A DNA stretch of 64,000 nucleotides from NCBI RefSeq assembly GCF_014648435.1, contig NZ_BMRC01000009.1:186001-250000 (forward strand), written 5' to 3'. Of this stretch, positions 33,928 through 42,805 are shown piece by piece (within the stretch, counting starts at the first letter, position 1; every line of letters starts with the position of its first letter). The stretch comes from Nonomuraea spiralis. GTDB taxonomy: Bacteria; Actinomycetota; Actinomycetes; Streptosporangiales; Streptosporangiaceae. Below the pieces are notes generated by a model, which saw nothing but the letters and a program-made list of their open reading frames with translations, had not been told where the DNA came from and did not search any database. A program made the translations under genes and the position numbers.

Positions 33928-34437
33928 ATGACCCGCGCCTGGACCGCCCGTCCCGAGACGGAACGGGACATCCCCGCCATCCGCGAGGTCAACCTCGCCG
34001 CCTTCCCCACCTCGCTGGAGGCCGACCTGGTCGAGGCGCTGCGCTCCGACCCGGCGTGGATCCCGGGGTTGTCCGTCGTGGCCGAGACGTCCGACGGCAC
34101 GATCGCCGGCTACGCCCTGCTCACCCGCTGCCTCGTCGGCGAGGAGCCGGCATTGGCCCTCGGCCCCTGCGCCGTCCTGCCCGGCTTCCAGAAGCAGGGC
34201 GCCGGCTCGGCCGCCATCCGCCACGGCCTCGACGCCGCCCGCGCCATGGGCGAGAACCTCGTCGTGGTGCTCGGCCACGCCGCCTACTACCCGAGGTTCG
34301 GCTTCACCCGCGCCTCGGCGTACGGGATCCGCCCGTCGTTCGAGGCGCCCGACGAGGCGATGATGGCGCTGGTCTTCGACGACACGCTGCCGGTGCCGGA
34401 CGGGACCATCACCTACCCGGCGCCGTTCGGCGTCTGA
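33928..34437 (+). CDS. GNAT N-acetyltransferase (YhbS-like)
   Basis: A 169-residue acetyltransferase. TARPETERDIPAIREVNLAAF opens the fold and the acetyl-CoA loop is ALGPCAVLPGFQKQGAGSAAI (Q-x-x-G-x-G/A). GENLVVVLGHAAYYPRFGFTRASAYGI is the YhbS-type C-terminal part. The acceptor substrate is unknown. Start at the ATG behind GAGGAG rather than the upstream ATG at 33865. Confidence 0.88.
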   Translation: MTRAWTARPETERDIPAIREVNLAAFPTSLEADLVEALRSDPAWIPGLSVVAETSDGTIAGYALLTRCLVGEEPALALGPCAVLPGFQKQGAGSAAIRHGLDAARAMGENLVVVLGHAAYYPRFGFTRASAYGIRPSFEAPDEAMMALVFDDTLPVPDGTITYPAPFGV

Positions 34438-34521
34438 CCGCCCCGCACGGCCGGTGCCCTGACCAGGTGTCATGCCGGTGACCGGGGGCATGACCTGGGC
34501 AAGGGCAGCTCGGGGGGTGAG

Positions 34522-35868
34522 GTGGGCGGACAGCGGCCGCGGGAGGGCGGCGCGTTCGGCGGGGATCTGGGGCCGTTCGGGGCCGAGAAGCTCCGGCGGT
34601 TGCAGGCGAGCCTGGAACAGATCGGCGACCTGCACGGCCGGATGGCCCGCCTGCTGGAGGCCGTCCTCGCGATCAGCTCCGAGCTGGAGCTGAACACGGC
34701 GCTCCGGACGATCGTGGAGGTCTCGGCCGACCTGGTGGACGCCCGCTACGGCGCGCTCGGCGTGCTCAACGAGGAGGGCGAGTTCGCCGACCTGTTCACG
34801 TACGGGGTCTCCGAGGAGGTCTACCAGGCCATCGGGCGGTTGCCGACCAGCCATGGCCTGCTGGAGGAGCTGATGGCCCACCCCCGGCCGCTGCGCGTGG
34901 ACGACGTGCCCGCCCATCCCAGCTTCCGCGAGTACCCGCCGGGCCATCCGGTGATGCGTACCCTGCTGGGCACGCCGATCCTGGTGCGCGGCACGGTCTA
35001 CGGCAACCTGTACTTCGCCGACAAACGTACGGGCATGCCGTTCACCGGCGACGACGAGCGGATCGTCGCGGCGCTGGCCAGCGCGGCCGGCGTCGCGATC
35101 GAGAACGCCCGTCTCTACGAGCGCATCCGCCGCAACACCGAGGAGTTCCAGCGCAGCCTGCTCCCGCCGCTGCCCGCCCTGAACGGCCTGGCGGCCTGCG
35201 CCCGCTACCTGCCCTCCAGCAGCGTCCCGCGGATCGGCGGCGACTGGTACGACGCCATCACGCTGCCCGACGGCGTACCCTGCCTGATGGTCGGCGACGT
35301 GATGGGCCACGACCTGCGCTCGGCCACCGTCATGAGCCAGATCAGCAACATGTTGCGGGTGCTGGCCTACGAGCACTGCGAGCCGCCCTCCCAGATCCTG
35401 CGCCGCCTCGACGAGATCCTGCACGCCCTGCACGGCGGCCCGATGGCGACCGTGCTGCTGGCCCGCCTGGAGGAGGAGGGCGACGACGCCTGGCGGCTGC
35501 GGTGGGCCACCGCCGGCCACCTGCCCCCGCTGCTGCTGCCCGTCGAGGGGCGCGCCCGCTACCTGCGCGCCGACGGCGGCCATCCCCTCGGCGTCACCCC
35601 CGACCTGCCCCGCCCCGACCACGAGCAGGTCATCCCGGCCGGGTCCACGCTGCTGCTCTACACCGACGGGCTCGTCGAGGACCCCGCGCACGGCCTCGAC
35701 CGGGGCATGGCGAGCCTGGCGCACACCGCCGACCGCCTGCGTGACCTGCCCCTGGAGGAGCTGTGCGAACTGCTGCTCGCCCACGGGGGAGCCGATTTCA
35801 CCGACGACGTCGCCCTGCTCGCCGTGCGCCTCGGGGATCCCGCCGCGCTGCGCGGCGCCCGTGCCTGA
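34522..35868 (+). CDS. GAF-domain SpoIIE/PP2C serine phosphatase
   Basis: About 448 residues from a GTG. A coiled region precedes a GAF sensor (about 55-205, VSADLVDARYGALGVLNEEGEF...LGTPILVRGTVYGNLYFADKRTG), then a PP2C/SpoIIE domain with RIGGDWYDAITLPDG, MVGDVMGHDLRSATVMSQ, RWATAGHLPPLLL, STLLLYTDGLVED and DDVALLAVRL, where Asp residues bind Mn. Such enzymes dephosphorylate anti-anti-sigma STAS proteins. No kinase or STAS gene is adjacent; the STAS gene at 38270 is the nearest possible substrate. Confidence 0.93.
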   Translation: MGGQRPREGGAFGGDLGPFGAEKLRRLQASLEQIGDLHGRMARLLEAVLAISSELELNTALRTIVEVSADLVDARYGALGVLNEEGEFADLFTYGVSEEVYQAIGRLPTSHGLLEELMAHPRPLRVDDVPAHPSFREYPPGHPVMRTLLGTPILVRGTVYGNLYFADKRTGMPFTGDDERIVAALASAAGVAIENARLYERIRRNTEEFQRSLLPPLPALNGLAACARYLPSSSVPRIGGDWYDAITLPDGVPCLMVGDVMGHDLRSATVMSQISNMLRVLAYEHCEPPSQILRRLDEILHALHGGPMATVLLARLEEEGDDAWRLRWATAGHLPPLLLPVEGRARYLRADGGHPLGVTPDLPRPDHEQVIPAGSTLLLYTDGLVEDPAHGLDRGMASLAHTADRLRDLPLEELCELLLAHGGADFTDDVALLAVRLGDPAALRGARA

Positions 35869-35942
35869 ACGGGCGGGCGATGGCCGAATGTGCCAGATAA
35901 GTGTCGTTGCGGTCATTCCGCCAGGTCGGTGACAATCGGGTC

Positions 35943-36926
35943 ATGCCTGCTGCGCACCGCGTCGTCATCGTGCTCTTCCCGGACGTCGACCTGCTCGACG
36001 TCACCGGCCCGGCCGAGGTGTTCGCCCTGGCCAACCGGGTCGCCGGGCGCGCCCTGTACGACGTGCGGCTCGCCGGTCCGCAGGGTGGCCAGGTCAGCAC
36101 GTCCGCCGGGGTGCGGTTGGTGGCCGACCTGACGTTCGAGGAGGTCGGCGACCAGGTGGACACCCTGGTGGTGCCCGGCGCGGTGACCGTCACCCCCACC
36201 GGGCCGCGGGCCCTGACCGACGCCGAAGTGGTGGCCTGGGTACGGCGGACCGCCCCGGGCGCCCGCCGGGTGGCCTCGGTGTGCGTCGGCGCGCACATCC
36301 TGGCCGAGGCCGGCCTGCTGGACGGCCTGACCGCCACCACCCACTGGTCCACCGCCGCGCAACTGGCCGCCGACCACCCGAGGGTCACGGTCGATCCCGA
36401 CCCGATCTTCCTGCGGTCCAGCGGCCGGGTGTGGACGGGCGCGGGCATCAGCGCGTGCCTCGACCTGACCCTCGCCCTGGTGGCCGAGGACCACGGCGAG
36501 GAGATCGCCCTCGCGGTGGCCCGCGAACTGGTCGTCTACCTCAAGCGCCAGGGCGGCCAGAGCCAGTTCAGCGTCCCGCTGGCGCAGGCCGCCTCCGGCC
36601 GCCGCGACATCGACGACCTGCGCCTGTGGATCGCCGAGCACCTCGCCGAGGAGCTGACCACGGTCGAGCTGGCGGCGCGGATGGGGCTGAGCCAGCGGCA
36701 GTTCAGCCGGGTGTTCCGGCAGCGGACCGGCTTCACCCCGGCCGCGTACGTCGAGTCGGCGCGCGTGGAGGTGGCGCGCCGGCTGCTGGAGACCACCGAT
36801 CTGCCGCTGCCGCGAGTGGCGGCCGACAGCGGGCTCGGCTCGGTGGAGACCCTGCACCGCGCCTTCCGCCGCCGCCTGGGCACCGGTCCGGGCACCTACC
36901 GCCGCCGTTTCCACACGGTGGCCTGA
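35943..36926 (+). CDS. GlxA-type AraC regulator (DJ-1/PfpI + HTH)
   Basis: A 327-residue regulator. The first 200 residues are a DJ-1/PfpI-like domain (VVIVLFPDVDLLDVTGPAEVF, then RRVASVCVGAHILAEAGLLDG, with Cys as the nucleophilic-elbow residue; catalysis is not expected). The C-terminal AraC double helix-turn-helix reads LTTVELAARMGLSQRQFSRVFRQRTGFTPAAYVESARVEVARRLL. It is followed by an isochorismatase-family gene on the same strand 71 bp downstream, a frequent pairing, and probably activates it. The ATG at 35943 begins the conserved fold; a GTG 42 bp upstream is possible. Confidence 0.9.
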   Translation: MPAAHRVVIVLFPDVDLLDVTGPAEVFALANRVAGRALYDVRLAGPQGGQVSTSAGVRLVADLTFEEVGDQVDTLVVPGAVTVTPTGPRALTDAEVVAWVRRTAPGARRVASVCVGAHILAEAGLLDGLTATTHWSTAAQLAADHPRVTVDPDPIFLRSSGRVWTGAGISACLDLTLALVAEDHGEEIALAVARELVVYLKRQGGQSQFSVPLAQAASGRRDIDDLRLWIAEHLAEELTTVELAARMGLSQRQFSRVFRQRTGFTPAAYVESARVEVARRLLETTDLPLPRVAADSGLGSVETLHRAFRRRLGTGPGTYRRRFHTVA

Positions 36927-36997
36927 CCCCTTGATTCTCCCGCGTACGCCGTCCATGCCGGGCGGCGGCGCGAGCCTGCCCGAAAGGAACCCCCGCC

Positions 36998-37606
36998 ATG
37001 AGCACCACCGTCTCGCCCACCCTGCGCCAGGTCGTCGGACTGCCCGCCGAACCGGCCCGCCTGGCCGACTCGACCCTCGTACTGATCGACTACCAGAACA
37101 CCTACCGCACCGGCGTCATGGCCCTGCCCGGCGCCGACCAGGCCCTCGCGGCCGGGGCCCGCCTGCTCGAACGTGCCCGCGCCGCCGGAGCCCGCGTCGT
37201 GCATGTCGTCAACGACGGCGGCCCCGGCACGCCGTACGACGTCCGGGCCGAGATCGGGGCCATCAGCCCGCAGGTCGCGCCGCGCAACGGGGAGCCGGTG
37301 GTGGTCAAGACGTTCCCCGACGCCTTCCAGCAGACCGGCCTGCGGGACGTGCTGACGGACCTGGGCGCCGGGCCCGACCTGGTCCTGGCGGGGTTCATGA
37401 CCCACATGTGCGTCGCGTTCACCGCGCAGGGGGCCTTCAACCTGGGCTTCCGTCCCACGGTCGTCGCCGACGCCTGCGCCACCCGCCCGCTGGCCGGTCC
37501 CGACGGCACGCCGTTGTCCGCCGGGGCCCTGCACGACGCCGCCCTGACCACGATCGGCGACCTGTTCGGCCTGGTGGTCGCCACGGCCGACGCCCTGCCG
37601 GCCTGA
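36998..37606 (+). CDS. Isochorismatase-family cysteine hydrolase
   Basis: A 202-residue hydrolase. The catalytic triad is visible: Asp31 in STLVLIDYQNTY, Lys104 in VVVKTFPDAF and Cys138 in GFMTHMCVAFTA (the cis-peptide region precedes it). Relatives hydrolyse isochorismate, nicotinamide or N-carbamoyl compounds. Having GlxA-type AraC upstream suggests an amide/nitrile or carbamoyl substrate. GAAAGGAAC precedes the ATG. The stop codon lies inside an 8-bp hairpin shared with the convergent gene. Confidence 0.9.
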   Translation: MSTTVSPTLRQVVGLPAEPARLADSTLVLIDYQNTYRTGVMALPGADQALAAGARLLERARAAGARVVHVVNDGGPGTPYDVRAEIGAISPQVAPRNGEPVVVKTFPDAFQQTGLRDVLTDLGAGPDLVLAGFMTHMCVAFTAQGAFNLGFRPTVVADACATRPLAGPDGTPLSAGALHDAALTTIGDLFGLVVATADALPA

Positions 37607-37625
37607 CCGGCCGGCGCGCCGGTCA
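37604..37625. terminator. Hairpin containing both convergent stop codons
   Basis: TGACCGGC - 6-bp loop - GCCGGTCA. The TGA of the isochorismatase and, on the other strand, the TGA of the membrane protein are the ends of the two arms. There is no T-run, so it may be a weak bidirectional terminator or an RNA end protector. Confidence 0.5.
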
Positions 37626-38039
37626 CCCGGTGGCGGGGCGGCGGCGGCCGGCGACCAGCCGGTCGGCCGGAGCCCGGCGACGGGCGGGCACGGTCCGGCT
37701 CTCCTCCGCGGGAACACTCTCGGTCCGCTGGGCCGGAACACTCTCGGTCTGTGGGGCGGGGGCGGTCTCGGTCTGCGGGGCGTCGGCGCGTTCGGACAGG
37801 AGGCGGCGCAGCTCGCGGCGGCGGGCCAGCCTGCGGCTCGTCCCGGCCGCGATCAGGAACGCCCCGAAGATGAACGCGGCGGCGGTGGCGGCGCCCGCGC
37901 TGAACAGTTCCAGGTCACCGACCCGGAAGGTGACGCCCAGCAGCGTGAGGTCGGCGGTGGCGGTGGCCGTCGTCCGCGTGAACAGGACGGCCACGGCGGC
38001 CGACCCGGCGACCATGAGCAGCAGGCCGAGCAGGACCAT
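37623..38039 (-). CDS. Two-helix membrane protein with repetitive tail
   Basis: About 138 residues. Two hydrophobic helices (VLLGLLLMVAGSAAVAVLF and LELFSAGAATAAAFIFGAFLIAAG) are followed by an Arg-rich cytoplasmic segment and a tail with four TES/TET motifs (QTETAPAPQTESVPAQRTESVPAEES) ending in basic residues. No family recognised, although it resembles small actinobacterial LapA-type proteins. The ATG at 38039 is preferred because GAGGAG lies 9 bp upstream. Its promoter shares the 230-bp region with the divergent STAS gene. Confidence 0.7.
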   Translation of the reverse strand: MVLLGLLLMVAGSAAVAVLFTRTTATATADLTLLGVTFRVGDLELFSAGAATAAAFIFGAFLIAAGTSRRLARRRELRRLLSERADAPQTETAPAPQTESVPAQRTESVPAEESRTVPARRRAPADRLVAGRRRPATG

Positions 38040-38090
38040 GATTCTCATCTCCTCGTACGTCGGCGATCATGTGTCCTTGCCGCTTCCCAG

Positions 38091-38115
38091 CATTTCTTTA
38101 CTTATGTATGAAATG
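38091..38115. promoter_or_regulatory. Inverted repeat in STAS/membrane-protein promoter region
   Basis: CATTTC (38091-38096) and GAAATG (38110-38115) around a 13-bp AT-rich spacer, in the least GC-rich part of the 230-bp gap between the membrane protein and STAS genes. Possible promoter or operator; low certainty. Confidence 0.3.
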
Positions 38116-38269
38116 AACGCACATTCGGCTCGGGAATGGCCGCGCGAGTTCACCCCGATCGCCTGCGAAGAAACGCCGATCGAGCAGCGGCTCGGCCGCG
38201 TACGGGCTGGTGGCGGGGTTTGTCGGGCCCTGTCGAGGGGAGAGCGGATCGGGAAGGGAAGTGATAGCA

Positions 38270-38647
38270 GTGAAAGTGGACACTTTCCGACTTCTCGCCA
38301 ACTCCGCGGGAGAAACGGTCGTTCTGCACCCGGCCGGTGACCTTGACCTGCACACCGCCGGAGCCATAGAGGCTTGGGCGACCGGCTACCTCGACGGCCG
38401 GCCGGCCGCCGTCACTTTGATCGATCTGTCCGACGTCGGCTTCATGGATTCGGCCGGACTCGGCGCGCTGATCGGCGCGTGGAAACGTATCACCGCAACG
38501 GGACGGACGGTCATGGTCGCCGCGCCGACCCCGCAGCCGGCCAGACTGATGCGCATCACCGGTCTGGAAGGCCGCCTCGGCGTACGCGCCACCGTCGCCG
38601 AGGCTCTGGAAGAGGTCATTCCCAGGCGGTCTCACGCGCCCGCCTGA
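38270..38647 (+). CDS. STAS-domain anti-anti-sigma factor
   Basis: A 125-residue SpoIIAA/RsbV-like protein starting at GTG (VKVDTFRLLANSAGETVVLHPAGDLDL). The phosphorylation region is TLIDLSDVGFMDSAGLGALIGAWKR, with Ser61 the likely site phosphorylated by an RsbW-like kinase. GGGAAGGGA lies 10 bp upstream. No kinase gene is adjacent; the HATPase at 57541 and SpoIIE phosphatases at 34522 and 58052 in this window are candidate partners, which is inference. Confidence 0.9.
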   Translation: MKVDTFRLLANSAGETVVLHPAGDLDLHTAGAIEAWATGYLDGRPAAVTLIDLSDVGFMDSAGLGALIGAWKRITATGRTVMVAAPTPQPARLMRITGLEGRLGVRATVAEALEEVIPRRSHAPA

Positions 38648-38660
38648 CCGGCTCGCGGCG

Positions 38661-39023
38661 TCAGCCGCCGGCTGCCTTGGCGTACTCGGCGGCGGCGCCC
38701 GCGAAGTCGTACAGGACGACCTGCTCGTCCCCGACGACCCAGGCGTCATGGCCCGGCGAACACACGAAGACGTCGCCCGGTCCCACTTCGGCCTCGGTGC
38801 CGTCGTCCATCCGCAGACGCATCCGGCCGGAGACCATGAAGCAGTTGTGGTGCAACTGGCACGACGGCGTTCCGGCGATCGGCTTGACGGAATCCGTCCA
38901 GTGCCATCCCGGTTCGAAGGTGGCGACCCCGAAAGTCAGGCCGCTCAGCTCGCAGACCTCCAGGTGGCCTTTCGGGAAGTCGCGCCGTTCGTCGGGTTTG
39001 TCGATGCTCTTGATCTCGATCAT
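38661..39023 (-). CDS. Cupin-domain protein
   Basis: A 120-residue single cupin. TFEPGWHWTDSVKPIAGTPSCQLHHNCFMVSGRMRLRMDDGTEAEVGPGDVFVCSPGHDAWV follows the two cupin motifs, with His residues (HHN and PGHDAW) available for a metal. Similar proteins are annotated as DUF861-like or cupin stress proteins of unknown activity. An AGGGGGG ribosome site precedes the ATG. It ends 13 bp from the STAS gene on the other strand. Confidence 0.85.
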   Translation of the reverse strand: MIEIKSIDKPDERRDFPKGHLEVCELSGLTFGVATFEPGWHWTDSVKPIAGTPSCQLHHNCFMVSGRMRLRMDDGTEAEVGPGDVFVCSPGHDAWVVGDEQVVLYDFAGAAAEYAKAAGG

Positions 39024-39152
39024 GACTGACTCACCCCCCTTCGTCAGTTTCCTTCTTACGCTGAATTGTCCATAACGAGGGGTTCAGCAGGGCAAATATC
39101 CCTTTGAGGGCATGGGTACGGCCCACTGGGAGCCGTACCCATGACGTGCTTA

Positions 39153-40673
39153 CTAGCCGGCCCAGGGCAGCTTGTCGGACGGCCACGCCCGCTTCGTCTG
39201 CTTCTTGAACGTCTCCTCAGGCGTGCCCACCGCGCAGCGGGTGCCCTTCGGCGGGACCTTCAGGTCGGTCAGGTACTGGTCGATGATGTCGGTCTGGCAC
39301 TTGTCCTTGCCGTAGATGCGGTGACCCCAGCCCTCGTACGTGAGCAGCACGGCCTTCGGGCCGAGCTGGCGGGCCGCGTTCGCCGACCAGATCCACGGCG
39401 TGGCCGGGTCGTGCATCGAGCTGCCCAGCAGCAGCGGAGCCTTGCCGGTGTAACGCAGGGTGTGCGGCGGGTTCTTGGTGGTGGAGTTGAGGCAGATGGG
39501 CAGGTCGTCAGTCGGGTACGGGTGGTACCGCGTGTCCGGGGCGAGCCGGCCGGCGGTCCGCATCAGCTCCGCGTACTCGGCGTAGTTGCGCACCTTGAGG
39601 TTGTAGTCCTGGCAGAGGATCGTGGTCGGCAGCTCGGCCACGTCCCCCTGCACCGGCCCGCGGCCGGGCAGCGGCGGCACCCACTCGGGCGCCGGGCCGC
39701 CGTTCAGCCAGTTGATCACTTCGCTCAGCGTGCGCCAGTCGGGCCCTTCGTTGCCCAGCGCGGCGTTGTAGATGACCTGCAGCTCGGTCATGCGCTGTCC
39801 GGTGCTGGGGTAGACCAGCTGGCCGCGGCGGGCCTTGTCCAGCAGGCTCTTCCAGATCGCGCGGATGTCGCGGCCGTTCAGCACACAGCTCGTGTCCTGC
39901 TCGCACCAGCCGACGAACTGGTCGAACCCGTCCTCGACGGCCAGGGCCTCGGTGGCGTAGAAACCCCGGAGGCCGAGGCTGTGGTCCATGTTGCTGTCGA
40001 GCGCGAGCGCCCGGATGCGGCCGGGGAACAGCTCGGCGTACATCTGCCCGATCAGGGTGCCGTACGAGATGCCGTAGTAGGTGAGCTTCTCCTCGCCGAG
40101 GGCGGCGCGGAGGGCGTCCATGTCACGGGCCACGGAGACGGAGTCGACGTGGTCGTAGAGCGGGCCGGTACGGGCCCGGCAGTCCGGGTGCAGCTTCTTG
40201 GTGAAGGCGTTCCAGGCGTCGAAGTCGGCCTGGCTGCGCATCACGGTCTGCGGCATCTGGTTGTAGACCGACGCCGAGCAGATCACCGGGTGGCTGCGGC
40301 CCACGCCGCGCGGGTCGAAGCCGACCATGTCGAACCGGCTCTGGAGCTCCTCGGTGTAGGAACCGGGAGCGCCGTACACGGCCTCCACTCCGGAGCCGCC
40401 CGGGCCACCGGGGTTGATCACCAGCGAGCCGACGCGGGCCGCCGGGTCGGTGGCCTTGCGGCGGGCGACGGCGAGGTCGATGCTCGCCCCGTTCGGCTTG
40501 GACCAGTCGATCGGGACGGTCAGCTTGCCGCACTCGGCGCTGGGCTCCTCCTCACAGGGCGCCCAGGTGATGGTGCGGGTCGTCGCGGTCGAGTCCGCGA
40601 CGGCCGCCGGTACGGGAATCAACGCTGCCAGCGCCACGAAGGCGGTGGCGAGCAGAGGGAGTTTCTTCCGCAA
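39153..40673 (-). CDS. Secreted tripeptidyl aminopeptidase-like alpha/beta hydrolase (TAP-like)
   Basis: About 506 residues. Predicted serine exopeptidase removing tripeptides outside the cell, as in Streptomyces Slp/Tap enzymes. Signal: KKLPLLATAFVALAALIPVPAAVA. The hydrolase fold shows INPGGPGGSGVEAV (oxyanion hole), FDMVGFDPRGVGRS, YYGISYGTLIGQMYAELFPG (nucleophile Ser) and the TAP C-terminal domain PLLLGSSMHDPATPW with the late His in EGWGHRIYG. I prefer the TTG at 40673, which has GGAG 7 bp upstream and places the signal peptide at the N-terminus; the ATG at 40733 would add 20 residues and lacks a ribosome site. Confidence 0.9.
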   Translation of the reverse strand: MRKKLPLLATAFVALAALIPVPAAVADSTATTRTITWAPCEEEPSAECGKLTVPIDWSKPNGASIDLAVARRKATDPAARVGSLVINPGGPGGSGVEAVYGAPGSYTEELQSRFDMVGFDPRGVGRSHPVICSASVYNQMPQTVMRSQADFDAWNAFTKKLHPDCRARTGPLYDHVDSVSVARDMDALRAALGEEKLTYYGISYGTLIGQMYAELFPGRIRALALDSNMDHSLGLRGFYATEALAVEDGFDQFVGWCEQDTSCVLNGRDIRAIWKSLLDKARRGQLVYPSTGQRMTELQVIYNAALGNEGPDWRTLSEVINWLNGGPAPEWVPPLPGRGPVQGDVAELPTTILCQDYNLKVRNYAEYAELMRTAGRLAPDTRYHPYPTDDLPICLNSTTKNPPHTLRYTGKAPLLLGSSMHDPATPWIWSANAARQLGPKAVLLTYEGWGHRIYGKDKCQTDIIDQYLTDLKVPPKGTRCAVGTPEETFKKQTKRAWPSDKLPWAG

Positions 40674-40905
40674 AATTGCGCTCCAATCAACGGTCGATGC
40701 GCCCCCCGTGGGCAGTCGACCGCCCTTGATCATCGCGGGCCGCGGGGGCGAATGGGGTCAAAAATGGAAAATTGCCCACAGCGTTCGCCTCGGCCGACGA
40801 ACGACGGCCCAGCTCCCGCCTGGTCGGCGGGGCGCGGAATGCGCGGCCCTCCCGCACGAGCTGACAGGGCGTGAATAGGGACGGGCGCTCCCACCAAGTA
40901 GGGGT

Positions 40906-41502
40906 GTGACACAAACCATGACGGTCGAGGACGAGCGGGTGATCGCCGAGTCCCTGCGCTCCCCCGAGAGGTTCGGGGTGCTCTACGACCGCTACTTTCC
41001 CGAGATCCACCGGTACGTCGCCGGCCGGCTCGGCACCCAGGCCGCCGACGACCTCACCGCGGAGATCTTCCTGGCCGCCTTCCACGGCCGGGCCGGCTTC
41101 GACTCCGGCCGCGGCGTCGTCCGCGGCTGGTTGTACGGCATCGCCACCAACGTCGTCGCCCAGCACCGCAGGAGCGAGATCCGCCGGCTCCAGGTCATGC
41201 AGCAGGCGTCGGAGGAGACGTTCGCGGGCGACCGGGCGGAGGACGGACACGAGGACCTGGTGGCCGGCCGGCTGGCGGCGGCGGGCCTCAAGGGCGAGCT
41301 GGTGTCGGCGTTGCGCGCGATGCCGGACGCCGACCGCGACGTCCTGCTGCTCCTCGCCCTGGCCGACCTCAGCTACCAGGAGATCGGCCATGCCCTCGAC
41401 ATCCCTGCCGGAACGGTCGGTTCCCGGCTGAACCGCATCAGGAAGAAGCTGCGAGCCGCCCTGGGCGGCGCCAACCCCTTGCTTGGAGACACCCATGGAT
41501 GA
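40906..41502 (+). CDS. ECF/sigma-70 family RNA polymerase sigma factor
   Basis: A 198-residue sigma factor. Region 2 reads FGVLYDRYFPEIHRYVAGRLGTQAADDLTAEIFLAAFHG and GVVRGWLYGIATNVVAQHRR; region 4 reads AMPDADRDVLLLLALADLSYQEIGHALDIPAGTVGSRLNRIRKKLRAAL. The start could be the GTG at 40906 or the ATG at 40918; neither has a well-spaced ribosome site. The following gene overlaps it by 8 bp and encodes a one-helix membrane protein, the usual place for an anti-sigma partner. Confidence 0.93.
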   Translation: MTQTMTVEDERVIAESLRSPERFGVLYDRYFPEIHRYVAGRLGTQAADDLTAEIFLAAFHGRAGFDSGRGVVRGWLYGIATNVVAQHRRSEIRRLQVMQQASEETFAGDRAEDGHEDLVAGRLAAAGLKGELVSALRAMPDADRDVLLLLALADLSYQEIGHALDIPAGTVGSRLNRIRKKLRAALGGANPLLGDTHG

Positions 41503-42733
41503 CCTGAACCTGCTCCGCGACCTGTACGACATGCCGCCGGCCACCGCCGACGTGATGGCCGCCGGCCGCGCCCGCCTCGCCGAGGCCTACACCCAGACCT
41601 CCCAGACAGGCCCGGCCCCCCTCGCCCAGCCGGGCCCGGACGCCTTCGCCCGGCCGGGCCCGCCGGAGAGGGATGAGCTGCGCGGGGGGCGACGGTCGTT
41701 GCTGCGCGCTCTGCCGGGTGCCCGGAACGACCGTCCGGGGGCCCGGAACGACCGGGGCCGCCGGAGGCGTTGGCCGGTCGTGGGGGCGAGCCTGGCCGGG
41801 GCGGCGGCCGCCGTCACCGTGGCCGCGACGCTCCTGGCCCCGACCGGCCAGACCCCGTCCGCCCAGGAGCCGTCCGCTGTCAGGCCGTCCGGTCGCGGCT
41901 CGTCCTCGGCGGTCGTCCGGCTTTCGGCCCGCGAGATCCTGCTGGCCGCCGCCGACTCGGTCGGGCCCGCGTCGGGCGAGGGGGCGTACTGGGTGCGCAG
42001 CGCCGTCAACGGACGGTTCGAACGCGACCCCAGCGGCCGATACACCCTCAAGACCACCCGATCGGTCGAGGCGTGGTTGCCGAGCGCGGCCGACCGGCGC
42101 ACCTGGGTGATCCGCAGGGATCTCGGCACCGTACCGGCCACGCCCGAGGACGAGGCCGCCTGGCGCGCCGCCGGCTCCCCCCGGAGCTGGACCCTGCCTG
42201 GCGCGAACCCCCCGGTGAAGCTGCGGACCGCCCCCGGAGAGCCCGACGCCCTGCGCGACGACTCCGGCAGGACCCTCACCCTGCTGGGCACGCCCATGAC
42301 GCCCACCACCCTGAAGGCCCTGCCGACCACCCCCGAAGGGCTGCGCGACACCCTCGAACAAATCATCTCCAAGGGGTACGGCAAGGAACGCGTGAACATG
42401 GACAACCAGCTCTTCGAGACCGGCGTGCGACTCGTCATGAACCTCCCCACCTCACCGGAGGTGCGGGCGGCGGCGTACCGGATGCTGGCCGCGCTGCCCG
42501 GGGCGACGGCGGAGGGCGAGGTCACCGACCCGCTCGGCCGCAAGGGGCAGGCGGTCAGCCGGCCGGGCGGCCCGGGGGAGCGGTACCGGTTCGTCGTGGA
42601 CACGGCCACCGGTCAGCCGCTGGCGCTGGAGTCGGAGGTCGGCCAGTACCGCTCGTACGAGGCCATCAAGTCGACCACCTGGACGGACGACGAGCCCCGG
42701 CTCCCGGCCCGCCGCCACAGCATGAACCGCTGA
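41495..42733 (+). CDS. CU044_5270-type single-pass membrane protein, probable anti-sigma partner
   Basis: A 412-residue protein. A short N-terminal segment (MDDLNLLRDLYDMPPATADVMAAGRARLAEA) resembles the sigma-binding end of actinobacterial partners. A Pro/Arg-rich linker and one helix (RWPVVGASLAGAAAAVTVAATLLAP) lead to an extracytoplasmic domain with RLSAREILLAAADSV near residue 150 and a C-terminal part with LTSPEVRAAAYRMLAALPGA and RFVVDTATGQPLALES. This layout fits CU044_5270 family proteins, common beside ECF sigma genes in Streptosporangiales. GGAG precedes the ATG. Anti-sigma activity is inferred from the overlap with the sigma gene. Confidence 0.85.
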   Translation: MDDLNLLRDLYDMPPATADVMAAGRARLAEAYTQTSQTGPAPLAQPGPDAFARPGPPERDELRGGRRSLLRALPGARNDRPGARNDRGRRRRWPVVGASLAGAAAAVTVAATLLAPTGQTPSAQEPSAVRPSGRGSSSAVVRLSAREILLAAADSVGPASGEGAYWVRSAVNGRFERDPSGRYTLKTTRSVEAWLPSAADRRTWVIRRDLGTVPATPEDEAAWRAAGSPRSWTLPGANPPVKLRTAPGEPDALRDDSGRTLTLLGTPMTPTTLKALPTTPEGLRDTLEQIISKGYGKERVNMDNQLFETGVRLVMNLPTSPEVRAAAYRMLAALPGATAEGEVTDPLGRKGQAVSRPGGPGERYRFVVDTATGQPLALESEVGQYRSYEAIKSTTWTDDEPRLPARRHSMNR

Positions 42734-42742
42734 CCCGGCGAA

Positions 42743-42778
42743 GGCGCCGCCCTCCGCGACGGGGGCGAAGGCGGCGCC
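42743..42778 (+). terminator. Terminator-like hairpin after the sigma/CU044 operon
   Basis: 9-bp arms GGCGCCGCC (42743-42751) and GGCGGCGCC (42770-42778) around an 18-base loop, beginning 9 bp after the stop. No T-run follows. Confidence 0.45.
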
Positions 42779-42805
42779 GGATCCCCGGCGGTTACGGTGA
42801 ACGGC

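Noticed and set aside
31339..35916. A very long open frame on the minus strand opposite the acylase and phosphatase genes
   Set aside because: It is antisense to several well-supported genes and consists of Arg/Gly/Ala-rich sequence with no motif; high GC makes such shadow frames common.
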